This document shows, one piece after another, positions 1-5,035 of a DNA stretch of 5,118 nucleotides. The stretch comes from Clostridium_AD sp047624165 (GTDB taxonomy: Bacteria > Bacillota > Clostridia > Clostridiales > Clostridiaceae). The stretch is taken from positions 1 through 5,118 of the forward strand of contig JBLHPD010000289.1 of NCBI GenBank assembly GCA_047624165.1, read 5' to 3'. Below the pieces are notes generated by a model. The model was not told where the DNA came from and did not search any database. It saw nothing but the letters and a program-made list of their open reading frames with translations. The position numbers and the translations under genes are program-made. Numbering within the stretch: the stretch's first letter is position 1; each line of letters starts with the position of its first letter.

Positions 1-662
1 CTTCAACGCAGTATGGTCAGGAATTATTCCCCAATAATAAAATTAGTGAAAGCTTGATGATTTCTGCAAAGACCTGGAAAACTTGGGCCCTTGTTGTGAT
101 TTATTTTACTACATTTGGAGGATTCTTAGCACTAACAAGTTGGTTGCCTACTTATTGGATGAGTTACTTTAAATTAAGTTTTAAAATGGCAGGTTCGTTA
201 ACTGCTATGTATGCGATTTCTACATCTATTACTAGGATTTATGGTGGAAAGATATCGGACAAGGTTGGAGGAGAATCTACATCAATTATAGCACTTATTA
301 TAATGCTTGCGGGAGCAGTCTGTATGACCATTACTAGCTCAATCCCTTTAGCTATTATAGGGGTTTTACTTTTAGCTGTTGGAATGGGTGTAACAAATGC
401 TGCTGTATTTAAAATACTTCCAAAAGAGGTTCCTCATGCAATTGGAGGAGCAGCAGGATGGGTTGGAGGATTAGGAGCTTTTGGAGGTTTCGTTATACCA
501 CCGTTAATGGCATCTTTTATAGATAAAACAGGTGAAAATTTAAGTGGGTTTTCAAAAGGATTTATAGTATTTATAGTATTAACTATAATTTCACTTTTAA
601 TTGTAGGATCATTTAAAATGGGATCAAAGAAATCAAAAACGAAGAAGAAGGTTAATTTATGA
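1..662 (+). CDS. narK: NarK-type nitrate/nitrite transporter (MFS), 3' part only
   Basis: C-terminal half of a major facilitator superfamily transporter of the nitrate/nitrite porter family, which moves nitrate in and/or nitrite out across the cytoplasmic membrane. The frame is open to the left edge (first full codon at 3), so the TTG at 54 and the ATG at 57 are internal and the true start lies outside. About 219 codons are present, against roughly 400-460 for the family. Counting residues from the TTG at 54, hydrophobic segments lie near 11-35, 46-63, 77-95, 97-120, 132-155 and 168-187, matching TM7-12. The loop RIYGGKISDKVGG (61-73) is the usual MFS R-x-x-GG-x-x-SD motif, and its Arg is a candidate for the substrate-binding Arg of TM8. 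The glycine-rich GGAAGWVGGLGAFGGF (131-146) matches the second nitrate signature of NarK proteins. The tail is basic and cytoplasmic. The stop overlaps the moeA start (ATGA). Direction of transport and choice between nitrate and nitrite cannot be told from sequence. Confidence 0.9.
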   Translation, partial: STQYGQELFPNNKISESLMISAKTWKTWALVVIYFTTFGGFLALTSWLPTYWMSYFKLSFKMAGSLTAMYAISTSITRIYGGKISDKVGGESTSIIALIIMLAGAVCMTITSSIPLAIIGVLLLAVGMGVTNAAVFKILPKEVPHAIGGAAGWVGGLGAFGGFVIPPLMASFIDKTGENLSGFSKGFIVFIVLTIISLLIVGSFKMGSKKSKTKKKVNL

Positions 663-1876
663 TGATTGAAGTACGGGAAGCAAAGAATATAATAAATGAG
701 GAGGTAAGGTTATTAAATCGTGAAAAAAAGTATGAAAAAGTATACATTGATGATTCCCTTAATAGAGTTTTATGTGAGGACATTTACTCACTAGATAACT
801 TGCCACCTTTTGATAAATCAGCCATGGATGGTTATGCCATAAGAAGTCATGATACACAAAATAAAGAAAATACAACACTTAAAATTAAGTCATTAATAAA
901 AGCAGGAGATTTTTGCACAGAATCATTAAAAGAAAATGAAGCCTATAAGATCATGACCGGAGCTATGTTACCGCTTGGGTCAGATGCAGTAATACAGATT
1001 GAAAGAGTCAAAACTGAAAATGGGGATTTATATATTTACGAAGAAGTTAAAAAAGGTACTAACATTATAAAATTGGGAGAAGAGATTCTAAAAGGAGATG
1101 TACCTTTAAAAAAAGGCACTCTAATTAGACCTCCAGAGATTGGATTATTAGCTTCTTTAGGATATGAATTTATTAATGTTTATAAAGCCCCTACTGTTGG
1201 TATAATAATCACCGGCGATGAATTAATTGACATAAAATCAGAAATTCAAAAGGGTAAAATAAGAAATAGCAATGAATATTCACTAAGGGCTTTGATAAAA
1301 GATGCAAATGCAAAAGTTTTTTCACTGGGGATAGTTAAGGACGATAGACAAGCTTTAAAAGAGAAAATTCTATTAGCTTTTGAAAAATCAGATATTGTTA
1401 TAAGTTCTGGAGGAGCTTCTGTTGGAGATTACGATTTTGTAAAAGATATCCTTCATGAAATAGGAACAGATATTAAATTTACTTCAGTAGCCATTAAGCC
1501 TGGAAAACCTACATCCTTTGCAATATATGAAGGTAAATTATTTTTTGCTTTACCTGGCAATCCTTCATCCTTAATAAATACTTTTGAAGAATTTGTAAAA
1601 CCAGCTATAAAATCTATGATGGGTATTACTGAAAATGAATCTCAAGAATTTCCAGTTATTTTAAAGGATAATTTTAAAGCTAAAGAGGGAAGAGAAAAAT
1701 ATATATTCGTTAAAATTGAAAAAGAAGATGGAGTTTATTATGCATATAATTCAGGATCACAATGTTCCAACCACCTGCGTGCTATGTGTAATTCTAATGG
1801 AGTTATAATTATTCCTAAAAAAAGTGGAAGTTTAAAGGTAGGCGAAGTTATAAATGGAAAATTCATATTTAAATAA
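659..1876 (+). CDS. moeA: Molybdopterin molybdenumtransferase MoeA
   Basis: Cytoplasmic enzyme that uses adenylyl-molybdopterin and molybdate to make the molybdenum cofactor. The protein has 405 residues, the normal size for bacterial MoeA. Visible motifs in order are PPFDKSAMDGYA (49-60, with the conserved Asp57), KIMTGAMLP (97-105, Thr100), GIIITGDELI (181-190, Asp187/Glu188), GKIRNSNEYSLRALI (199-213), SSGGASVGDYDFVKDIL (249-265, the MoCF-fold substrate loop), AIKPGKPTSFA (278-288) and ALPGNPSS (297-304). The C-terminal beta domain IV runs from about 330 to the end. All expected active-site regions are present. Two consecutive ATG codons (659 and 662) compete as start; a GAAGG element at 647-651 serves either, with 7 or 10 bases of spacing. 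The start overlaps the narK stop and the 3' end overlaps mobB by 23 bases, so these genes are probably translationally coupled in one operon. A standalone moeA next to mobB and mobA fits supply of cofactor for a nitrate reductase. Confidence 0.97.
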   Translation: MMIEVREAKNIINEEVRLLNREKKYEKVYIDDSLNRVLCEDIYSLDNLPPFDKSAMDGYAIRSHDTQNKENTTLKIKSLIKAGDFCTESLKENEAYKIMTGAMLPLGSDAVIQIERVKTENGDLYIYEEVKKGTNIIKLGEEILKGDVPLKKGTLIRPPEIGLLASLGYEFINVYKAPTVGIIITGDELIDIKSEIQKGKIRNSNEYSLRALIKDANAKVFSLGIVKDDRQALKEKILLAFEKSDIVISSGGASVGDYDFVKDILHEIGTDIKFTSVAIKPGKPTSFAIYEGKLFFALPGNPSSLINTFEEFVKPAIKSMMGITENESQEFPVILKDNFKAKEGREKYIFVKIEKEDGVYYAYNSGSQCSNHLRAMCNSNGVIIIPKKSGSLKVGEVINGKFIFK

Positions 1877-2390
1877 GAATCAGAAAACTTTAGTCCTCTC
1901 AATAGTAGCTACAAAATCAAACACTGGGAAAACAACCTTGATAGAAAAACTAATTAAAATTTTTAAAATTAGGAACTACAAGGTCGGTGTTTTAAAACAT
2001 GATGCTCATAAATTTGACATAGATAAGGAAGGCAAAGATAGCTTTAAGTTTAGCACGGCTGGTGCTGATAACGTAATAATATCTTCCTCTGAAAAATTAG
2101 CTATGATTCAAAAAGTGGAAAGAGAAGTACCTATAAATGAAATTCTTCTACTTTTTAAAGATGTAGATATTATTTTAATGGAAGGATATAAGAATAACAA
2201 TTTCCCTAAAATAGAGGTACACAGAAAATGCATAGATTCCAATCTGCTTTGTAAAAATCCAAAGTATGAGTTTTCACAAATTATTGCACTTGCTAGTGAT
2301 GAATCTGTAGAGGTGGATATTCCTCTACTAAACTTAAATGAGGCTAATTCAATTTGTGATTTTATTGAGGGCAGGTTAATGAGAAAGTAA
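1854..2390 (+). CDS. mobB: Molybdopterin-guanine dinucleotide biosynthesis adapter MobB
   Basis: GTP-binding accessory protein of the MobA step, thought to assist attachment of GMP to molybdopterin. The protein has 178 residues, normal for single-domain MobB. The P-loop is ATKSNTGKTT (19-28, Lys26, Thr27). The first Gly of the classical Walker A is replaced, as also happens in other MobB proteins. Next come KVGVLKHDAHKFDIDKEGKDS (43-63), which is the family-typical KHD/H...DxxGKDS block, and STAGADNVIISS (67-78). The Walker B-like strand IILMEGYKNNNFPKIEVHR is at 106-124. The ATG at 1854 lies inside moeA. Upstream AAAGG (1834-1838) and AGG (1840-1842) sit 15 and 11 bases away, a loose ribosome binding site, and translation is probably coupled to moeA. 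No good later start exists before the P-loop, which supports this one. The first ten residues are polar and not conserved in the family. Confidence 0.93.
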   Translation: MENSYLNKNQKTLVLSIVATKSNTGKTTLIEKLIKIFKIRNYKVGVLKHDAHKFDIDKEGKDSFKFSTAGADNVIISSSEKLAMIQKVEREVPINEILLLFKDVDIILMEGYKNNNFPKIEVHRKCIDSNLLCKNPKYEFSQIIALASDESVEVDIPLLNLNEANSICDFIEGRLMRK

Positions 2391-2481
2391 CATTATTATG
2401 AATAAAGTGATATCGTGTAAAGTGTAATCAAAGGCGAAGTCGTCAATATTATTTAATTATAAAGGATAAAGAGGGGTATTA

Positions 2482-3042
2482 ATGATTAATAAAACATTAG
2501 CAATATTGGCTGGAGGTCAAAGTAGTAGAATGGATTATAATAATAAAGCTTTTCTTAAACATAAAGAAAAAACATTTATAGAACAAATAATAAAGGCTGG
2601 TAGTAGCTATAAAGAAATAATAATAGTTGCAAATACTACAGCCCTTTATAAAGGATTTAATCTTAGAGTTGTTGAAGATATTTATAAGGGACATGGACCC
2701 CTTGGTGGCATTCACGCAGCACTAACTAATTCATTTACAGAATATTGCCTATGCATAGCTTGTGATATGCCTCTTATTAGTAAGAAAACATTAGATATAT
2801 TAGGTAATGCTTATGGGAATTATGAGGTATTAGTTCCTAAAGTTAGTAATAGGTTACAACCCCTATGTGCAATATATAAAAAAACTATTTTAAATGATGT
2901 TGAAAAAAGTTTAAAAGAAAATAAGAATAGGATCGATAAATTTATCTTAGAACTAGAATGTAAAATTATTGACGGTTTATCATATATAGAATTTTTAAAT
3001 ATTAATACCGTAGAAGAATATAAAAATTTGCAGGCGAAATAA
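2482..3042 (+). CDS. mobA: Molybdenum cofactor guanylyltransferase MobA
   Basis: Nucleotidyltransferase that joins GMP from GTP to molybdopterin, giving the MGD cofactor of the DMSO-reductase family, which includes bacterial nitrate reductases. The protein has 186 residues, the usual length. Visible motifs are AILAGGQSSRM (7-17, the GTP-binding loop), NNKAFL (20-25, Lys22), VVEDIYKGHGPLGGIHAAL (63-81), CIACDMPLIS (91-100, with metal-binding Asp95), NRLQPLCAIY (123-132) and FLNINTVEEY (171-180, the NxNTxEE tail typical of MobA). The loop differs from the common RMGxDKA form: it reads RMDYNNKA, so the usual Gly and the Asp before Lys are replaced by Asp18 and Asn21. All other key positions are intact and I expect activity. 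A strong AGAGGGG (2470-2476) lies 5 bases before the ATG. The 91-base gap after mobB shows no hairpin or T-run, so read-through from the operon is likely; no convincing separate promoter was seen. Confidence 0.95.
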   Translation: MINKTLAILAGGQSSRMDYNNKAFLKHKEKTFIEQIIKAGSSYKEIIIVANTTALYKGFNLRVVEDIYKGHGPLGGIHAALTNSFTEYCLCIACDMPLISKKTLDILGNAYGNYEVLVPKVSNRLQPLCAIYKKTILNDVEKSLKENKNRIDKFILELECKIIDGLSYIEFLNINTVEEYKNLQAK

Positions 3043-3066
3043 TTGTACGCAGTTAAAATTATAACA

Positions 3067-3101
3067 AGTTACTTTATACAACAAAAAGAGTATGTAACTC
3101 T
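3067..3101 (-). terminator. Weak terminator candidate between convergent mobA and regulator
   Basis: On the minus strand, just after the regulator's stop, AGAGT and ACTCT (3101-3097 and 3091-3087) form a 5-bp hairpin with a 5-base loop, followed by TTTTTGTTGT. A larger alternative fold pairs AGTTAC/GTAACT and ATAC/GTAT over 3067-3099, with a TTT bulge. Both folds are AT-rich and weak. The plus-strand side has no clear T-run, so where mobA transcription stops is not resolved. Confidence 0.35.
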
Positions 3102-3103
3102 AC

Positions 3104-3790
3104 TCACACACCCTTGAAATACTGGTTTAACCTTTCTCTATCCACTATGAATTTCCTATTTTCTATTATAACCATATTCATTTCTTCAAGCTCTTTTACT
3201 GCCCTTGAAATAGTTTCACGAGAGCTACCTAACATATCCGCTAAATAGGTTATACTTATCTTAACATCTATTAAAACGCCATCTTGCGTTTCTACTCCAT
3301 AGTCTTTAGAAAGTTTCCAAAGCTTAGCAGCCACCCTTTTGTCCATTTTAGTAGGAACTGTATTCTTAATCTGTCTATACATTCTCCTTATTTTCTTACT
3401 CATAGAGTACAATATAACTTTTGTAAGTTTAAAGTCCTGCTGCATAATATTTAATAAGTCTACTTTTGGTATGCTTATAATTTCACTGTCCTCAAACCCT
3501 TCGCAATTAATAGAGGCCGAATAATTATCGAAAATTACCTCATTTATCATCTCACCTTTGTTTAAGATGTAAACAACTCTCTTTTGACCTTTTTCCGATA
3601 ACCTGTACATAGTTACCTTGCCCTCTAGCACTATATATATATTATCCACACTTTGTCTTTCGGAAAACAAGATTTGCGATTTTTTTAATTTTTTTATTAC
3701 AATACTCTCTCTTATTAACTCTAAAGTGTTGTCCTCAACACATTCAAATAATGGAAGGTCTTTTAATTGCCTAATCGTTATTTGTGGCAT
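3104..3790 (-). CDS. Crp/Fnr-family transcriptional regulator
   Basis: DNA-binding regulator of 228 residues, the normal family size. Residues about 14-125 form the cyclic-nucleotide-binding-like beta barrel (LPLFECVEDN at 12-21; IYIVLEGKVTMYRLSEKGQ at 51-69). A dimerisation helix lies at about 126-145, and the C-terminal winged helix-turn-helix at about 150-222. The helix-turn-helix reads ISITYLADMLGSSRETISRAVKEL (178-201). Its recognition helix has SRETxxR (Arg191, Glu192, Arg196), matching Arg180/Glu181/Arg185 of E. coli CRP, which contact GTGA half-sites. Only two cysteines are present (17 and 96), so an FNR-type 4Fe-4S cluster is unlikely. The typical cAMP-binding arginine motif is not evident either; the signal is unknown. 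The setting between Mo-cofactor and nitrite transport genes suggests control by nitrate, nitrite or nitric oxide, as for HcpR/NarR-like members, but this is inference. AAGGAG (3799-3804) lies 8 bases before the ATG. Matching operators lie upstream of nirC. Confidence 0.92.
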   Translation of the reverse strand: MPQITIRQLKDLPLFECVEDNTLELIRESIVIKKLKKSQILFSERQSVDNIYIVLEGKVTMYRLSEKGQKRVVYILNKGEMINEVIFDNYSASINCEGFEDSEIISIPKVDLLNIMQQDFKLTKVILYSMSKKIRRMYRQIKNTVPTKMDKRVAAKLWKLSKDYGVETQDGVLIDVKISITYLADMLGSSRETISRAVKELEEMNMVIIENRKFIVDRERLNQYFKGV

Positions 3791-3830
3791 CTTAATTTCT
3801 CCTTATGATTTCATTTTAGAATCTAATTAT

Positions 3831-3866
3831 TACTCTTATTATATATGATAGTTCGTATTAAGTTAA
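3831..3866 (-). promoter_or_regulatory. Predicted sigma-A promoter of the Crp/Fnr regulator
   Basis: On the minus strand TTAACT (3866-3861, 4 of 6 matches to TTGACA) is followed after exactly 17 bases by a perfect TATAAT (3843-3838). The expected transcript start is near 3831, about 40 bases before the ATG at 3790. It lies downstream of the nirC terminator, so the regulator can be expressed on its own. No clear TGTGA-type dyad overlaps it, so autoregulation is not supported by what is visible. Confidence 0.65.
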
Positions 3867-3897
3867 GAAAAAATAATGTGTAAGTCATAAATATTAT

Positions 3898-3964
3898 AAA
3901 AAAAAAGAAAGTACATATTACTAAGCTTATCTTAATTAATCTAAGCTTTAATAATATATACTTT
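3898..3964 (-). terminator. Long Rho-independent terminator of nirC
   Basis: Starting 13 bases after the nirC stop, the minus strand carries arms at 3964-3942 and 3929-3908 that pair over about 22 bp. The pairing includes two G-U wobbles and one bulged A, with a 12-base loop (3930-3941). C and nine T residues follow (3907, 3906-3898). On the plus strand the wobbles would be A-C mismatches, so the fold belongs to the minus-strand RNA. The stem is unusually long and almost wholly A/T apart from two AAGCTT blocks. It should end nirC transcription ahead of the regulator's own promoter. Confidence 0.85.
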
Positions 3965-3977
3965 TATTTTGTTGTTT

Positions 3978-4745
3978 TTACCTTTCTTTTGATACATACC
4001 AATATGCCGCTCCAATAAATATAGCACCACCTACAAAATTACCTAAGGTAACCCAAATTAAGTTATGCGCTAATCCCCCTATTGAAATTACTGCCGTGTG
4101 TGGAATCATTAATGCTACTGAAAGCAAAGTCATATTTGCAACGCTATGTTCAAAACCGGTAGTTATGAATGCAAAAAGGCACCAGAAAATCATTATAAGT
4201 TTAGCTGTTTCTTCCTTTAATTTAATAGCACACCATACTGCTAAACATACTAACATGTTACAAAGTATACCTCTTAAAAATAATTCCATACTTGGCGTTG
4301 CCATTTTCCCTTGTGATACTTTTAAAATAAATGTCGCTGTACTTCCTTTTGAAAGGCCAGCTCCTACAAATATTGCAGCTAGCACTACTGAACCTACGAA
4401 ATTTCCTAAATAGCTATAGACCCAAATGTTTATTGAATCAAGCCACGTAACTTTCTTTTCTAGAGAACCTATGGTCATGGTCATGTTGTTTCCTGTAAAA
4501 AGCTCGGAACCTGCCATTATCACAAGACTTAAGGCAATCCCAAAAGAAGCTCCCATAATAATTTTTGTTGCAGGCGACTCTGCAACTGACAATAAACCAC
4601 CAATAGTAAATATTAATAAAATTCCAAATCCCACATAAACACCAGCCAAAGTTGCTGCAGTGAGGTACCTCATTTTGCTTTTCTTTAAGAGTTCAGACTT
4701 TTTTACTGCTGATATAGAAACTTTGTTAATTTCTTCACTAAACAA
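3978..4745 (-). CDS. nirC: NirC-like nitrite transporter (formate/nitrite transporter family)
   Basis: Integral membrane channel of the FocA/NirC family, which forms pentamers and passes small monovalent anions. The protein has 255 residues, the usual length. Six membrane regions are seen near 27-55, 61-90 (broken by the GSELFTGN loop at 79-86), 105-130, 153-175, 181-208 and 222-252. The central pore histidine is in GFEHSVANM (197-205, His200). The blocks AGSELFTGNNM, LCNMLVCLAVW, EHSVANMTL and HNLIWVTLGN, with the YWY tail, resemble E. coli NirC more than FocA, and the locus (narK, Mo cofactor) also favours nitrite. Formate or hydrosulfide transport cannot be excluded. The start is TTG at 4745: AAGGAG lies 10 bases upstream and an in-frame TGA lies at 4754-4752. 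The next in-frame Met is residue 25, which would remove the conserved cytoplasmic N-terminal helix. The gene is followed by its own terminator and preceded by Crp-type control signals. Confidence 0.92.
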   Translation of the reverse strand: MFSEEINKVSISAVKKSELLKKSKMRYLTAATLAGVYVGFGILLIFTIGGLLSVAESPATKIIMGASFGIALSLVIMAGSELFTGNNMTMTIGSLEKKVTWLDSINIWVYSYLGNFVGSVVLAAIFVGAGLSKGSTATFILKVSQGKMATPSMELFLRGILCNMLVCLAVWCAIKLKEETAKLIMIFWCLFAFITTGFEHSVANMTLLSVALMIPHTAVISIGGLAHNLIWVTLGNFVGGAIFIGAAYWYVSKER

Positions 4746-4755
4746 AATATATCAT

Positions 4756-4761
4756 CTCCTT
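4756..4761 (-). promoter_or_regulatory. nirC ribosome binding site that decides the TTG start
   Basis: AAGGAG on the minus strand is 10 bases from the TTG at 4745. An ATG directly abutting it (4755-4753) is in another frame and reaches a stop after five codons, so it cannot start nirC. The rare start codon and slightly long spacing suggest modest translation. Confidence 0.75.
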
Positions 4762-4763
4762 AA

Positions 4764-4785
4764 ATAAAGTATACCCATACTTTAT
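4764..4785. repeat. Perfect 9+4+9 palindrome in the nirC leader
   Basis: ATAAAGTAT (4764-4772) and its exact reverse complement (4777-4785) flank ACCC. The palindrome ends 2 bases before the AAGGAG of nirC. As RNA it would form a 9-bp hairpin with a GGGU loop touching the ribosome binding site; as DNA it looks like an operator for a dimeric protein. It does not match TGTGA-type half-sites. The predicted nirC transcript start (about 4772) falls inside it, so an operator role fits better than an RNA hairpin if that start is right. Confidence 0.6.
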
Positions 4786-4787
4786 CA
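4779..4787 (-). promoter_or_regulatory. Predicted extended -10 of the nirC promoter
   Basis: Minus-strand TGA-TAAAGT (4787-4779) is an extended -10 (TGn plus a hexamer matching TATAAT at 4 of 6). It predicts a start near 4772. The centre of the TGTGA-N6-TCACA site (4813.5) would then lie at -41.5, the standard class II Crp/Fnr activator position. There is no good -35 hexamer at the right spacing, as expected for an activator-dependent promoter. AT-rich DNA offers many such hexamers, so this is tentative. Confidence 0.4.
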
Positions 4788-4791
4788 TTCT

Positions 4792-4828
4792 AAAAAAAAA
4801 GAGTATGTGACAAATATCACATATTCTC
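4792..4828 (-). terminator. Terminator-like hairpin with nine T residues upstream of nirC
   Basis: On the minus strand arms at 4827-4817 and 4810-4800 pair over 11 positions with one A-C mismatch, enclosing a 6-base loop, and run straight into nine T residues (4800-4792). It lies 35 bases after the stop of the small EAL-like frame and about 47 bases before nirC. It could be the old terminator of that gene or an attenuator in a nirC leader. The same bases contain a perfect Crp-type operator. Confidence 0.6.
4806..4821. promoter_or_regulatory. Perfect Crp-type operator TGTGA-N6-TCACA upstream of nirC
   Basis: TGTGACAAATATCACA matches the core E. coli CRP consensus at all ten half-site positions, and the symmetry extends to 11 positions per arm with one mismatch. 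The neighbouring regulator carries the SRETxxR recognition helix that reads this half-site, so it is the obvious candidate to bind here. The position suits activation of nirC. The site could instead be just the stem of a terminator. Confidence 0.6.
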
Positions 4829-4862
4829 TAAAATACTAATTATATCTTTTAATTTTCTTCAT

Positions 4863-4940
4863 TTATCCTAATAATTGTTTTAAATCCTCTTCTGGTATAC
4901 TTATCGGTTGGGAGTAACAATAAAAACCATCTTGTAACAT
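4863..4940 (-). pseudogene. 25-codon frame resembling the C-terminal tail of an EAL domain
   Basis: Reading from ATG at 4940 to TAA at 4863, the minus strand encodes 25 residues including LQDGFYCYSQPIS and IPEEDLKQLLG. This resembles the end of EAL-type cyclic-di-GMP phosphodiesterase domains (typically QGYYFSKP... followed by an acidic EEFExLL helix). Codons upstream are closed by TAA two triplets before the ATG, no ribosome binding site is visible, and the ATG sits inside an operator-like palindrome. A terminator-like hairpin follows. I infer the fossil 3' end of a lost gene. A true small protein or leader peptide is possible. The resemblance was judged by eye on a short stretch. Confidence 0.35.
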
Positions 4941-4948
4941 AAGTTACT
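4933..4948. promoter_or_regulatory. Second Crp/Fnr-type operator candidate (GTAAC-N4-GTTAC)
   Basis: GTAAC (4934-4938) and GTTAC (4943-4947) form a perfect palindrome with a 4-base centre. Written in Crp format it is TGTAA-N6-TTACT, one base per half from TGTGA on the left and similar on the right, with the same spacing as the site at 4806. It lies 127 bases from that site. It could be bound by the same regulator and, given its place, serve a plus-strand gene beyond the right edge. Confidence 0.5.
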
Positions 4949-4969
4949 GTTTTACATTATAAAAACTAG

Positions 4970-4982
4970 TATTATATTATTA
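4970..4982 (+). promoter_or_regulatory. Possible plus-strand -10 for a gene beyond the right edge
   Basis: TATTAT (4970-4975, 5 of 6 matches) would give a transcript start near 4982, which puts the centre of the palindrome at 4940.5 at -41.5. The region is extremely AT-rich and other -10 matches exist nearby (for example TACATT at 4953), so the choice is weak. The window ends in TTAAGG, which could begin a ribosome binding site. Confidence 0.25.
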
Positions 4983-5002
4983 AAGAAGTTAATTATGATT
5001 AG

Positions 5003-5035
5003 ACCACAAAAACTTATGGTTTATCCGTTAGGATA
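5003..5035. repeat. Tandem small hairpins in the right-hand noncoding stretch
   Basis: ACCA...TGGT (5003-5020) forms a 7-bp stem with a 4-base loop, and TATCC-GTTA-GGATA (5022-5035) forms a perfect 5-bp stem with a 4-base loop, one base apart. In the first stem the fifth pair is a T-G wobble on the minus strand but a C-A mismatch on the plus strand. The pair is too small to identify as a known riboswitch. It does not show the six-base loops of ANTAR targets. Confidence 0.35.

Noticed and set aside
54..662. Treating TTG 54 or ATG 57 as the start of a short 202-residue transporter
   Set aside because: The frame stays open to position 3 without a stop, there is no ribosome binding site before 54, and the product would lack the first six membrane helices of the family.
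2391..2481. Possible promoter or small gene between mobB and mobA
   Set aside because: No -35/-10 pair with good spacing, no hairpin with a T-run, and the only short frame (about nine codons) lacks a ribosome binding site.
2497..2715. Minus-strand 72-codon open frame inside mobA
   Set aside because: It is antisense to well-conserved MobA motifs, has no ribosome binding site, and its product is low-complexity Phe/Tyr/Ile from AT-rich DNA.
3339..3848. Two plus-strand open frames opposite the Crp/Fnr regulator and its leader
   Set aside because: They mirror the coding strand of a clear regulator and have no recognisable domains or ribosome binding sites.
4096..4638. Two plus-strand open frames opposite nirC
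   Set aside because: They are the complement of conserved membrane segments of NirC and show no independent coding signs.
5003..5035. ANTAR-target or molybdenum-cofactor riboswitch
   Set aside because: The loops are 4 bases, not the six-base A1/G4 loops of ANTAR targets, and none of the conserved blocks of the Moco riboswitch are visible.
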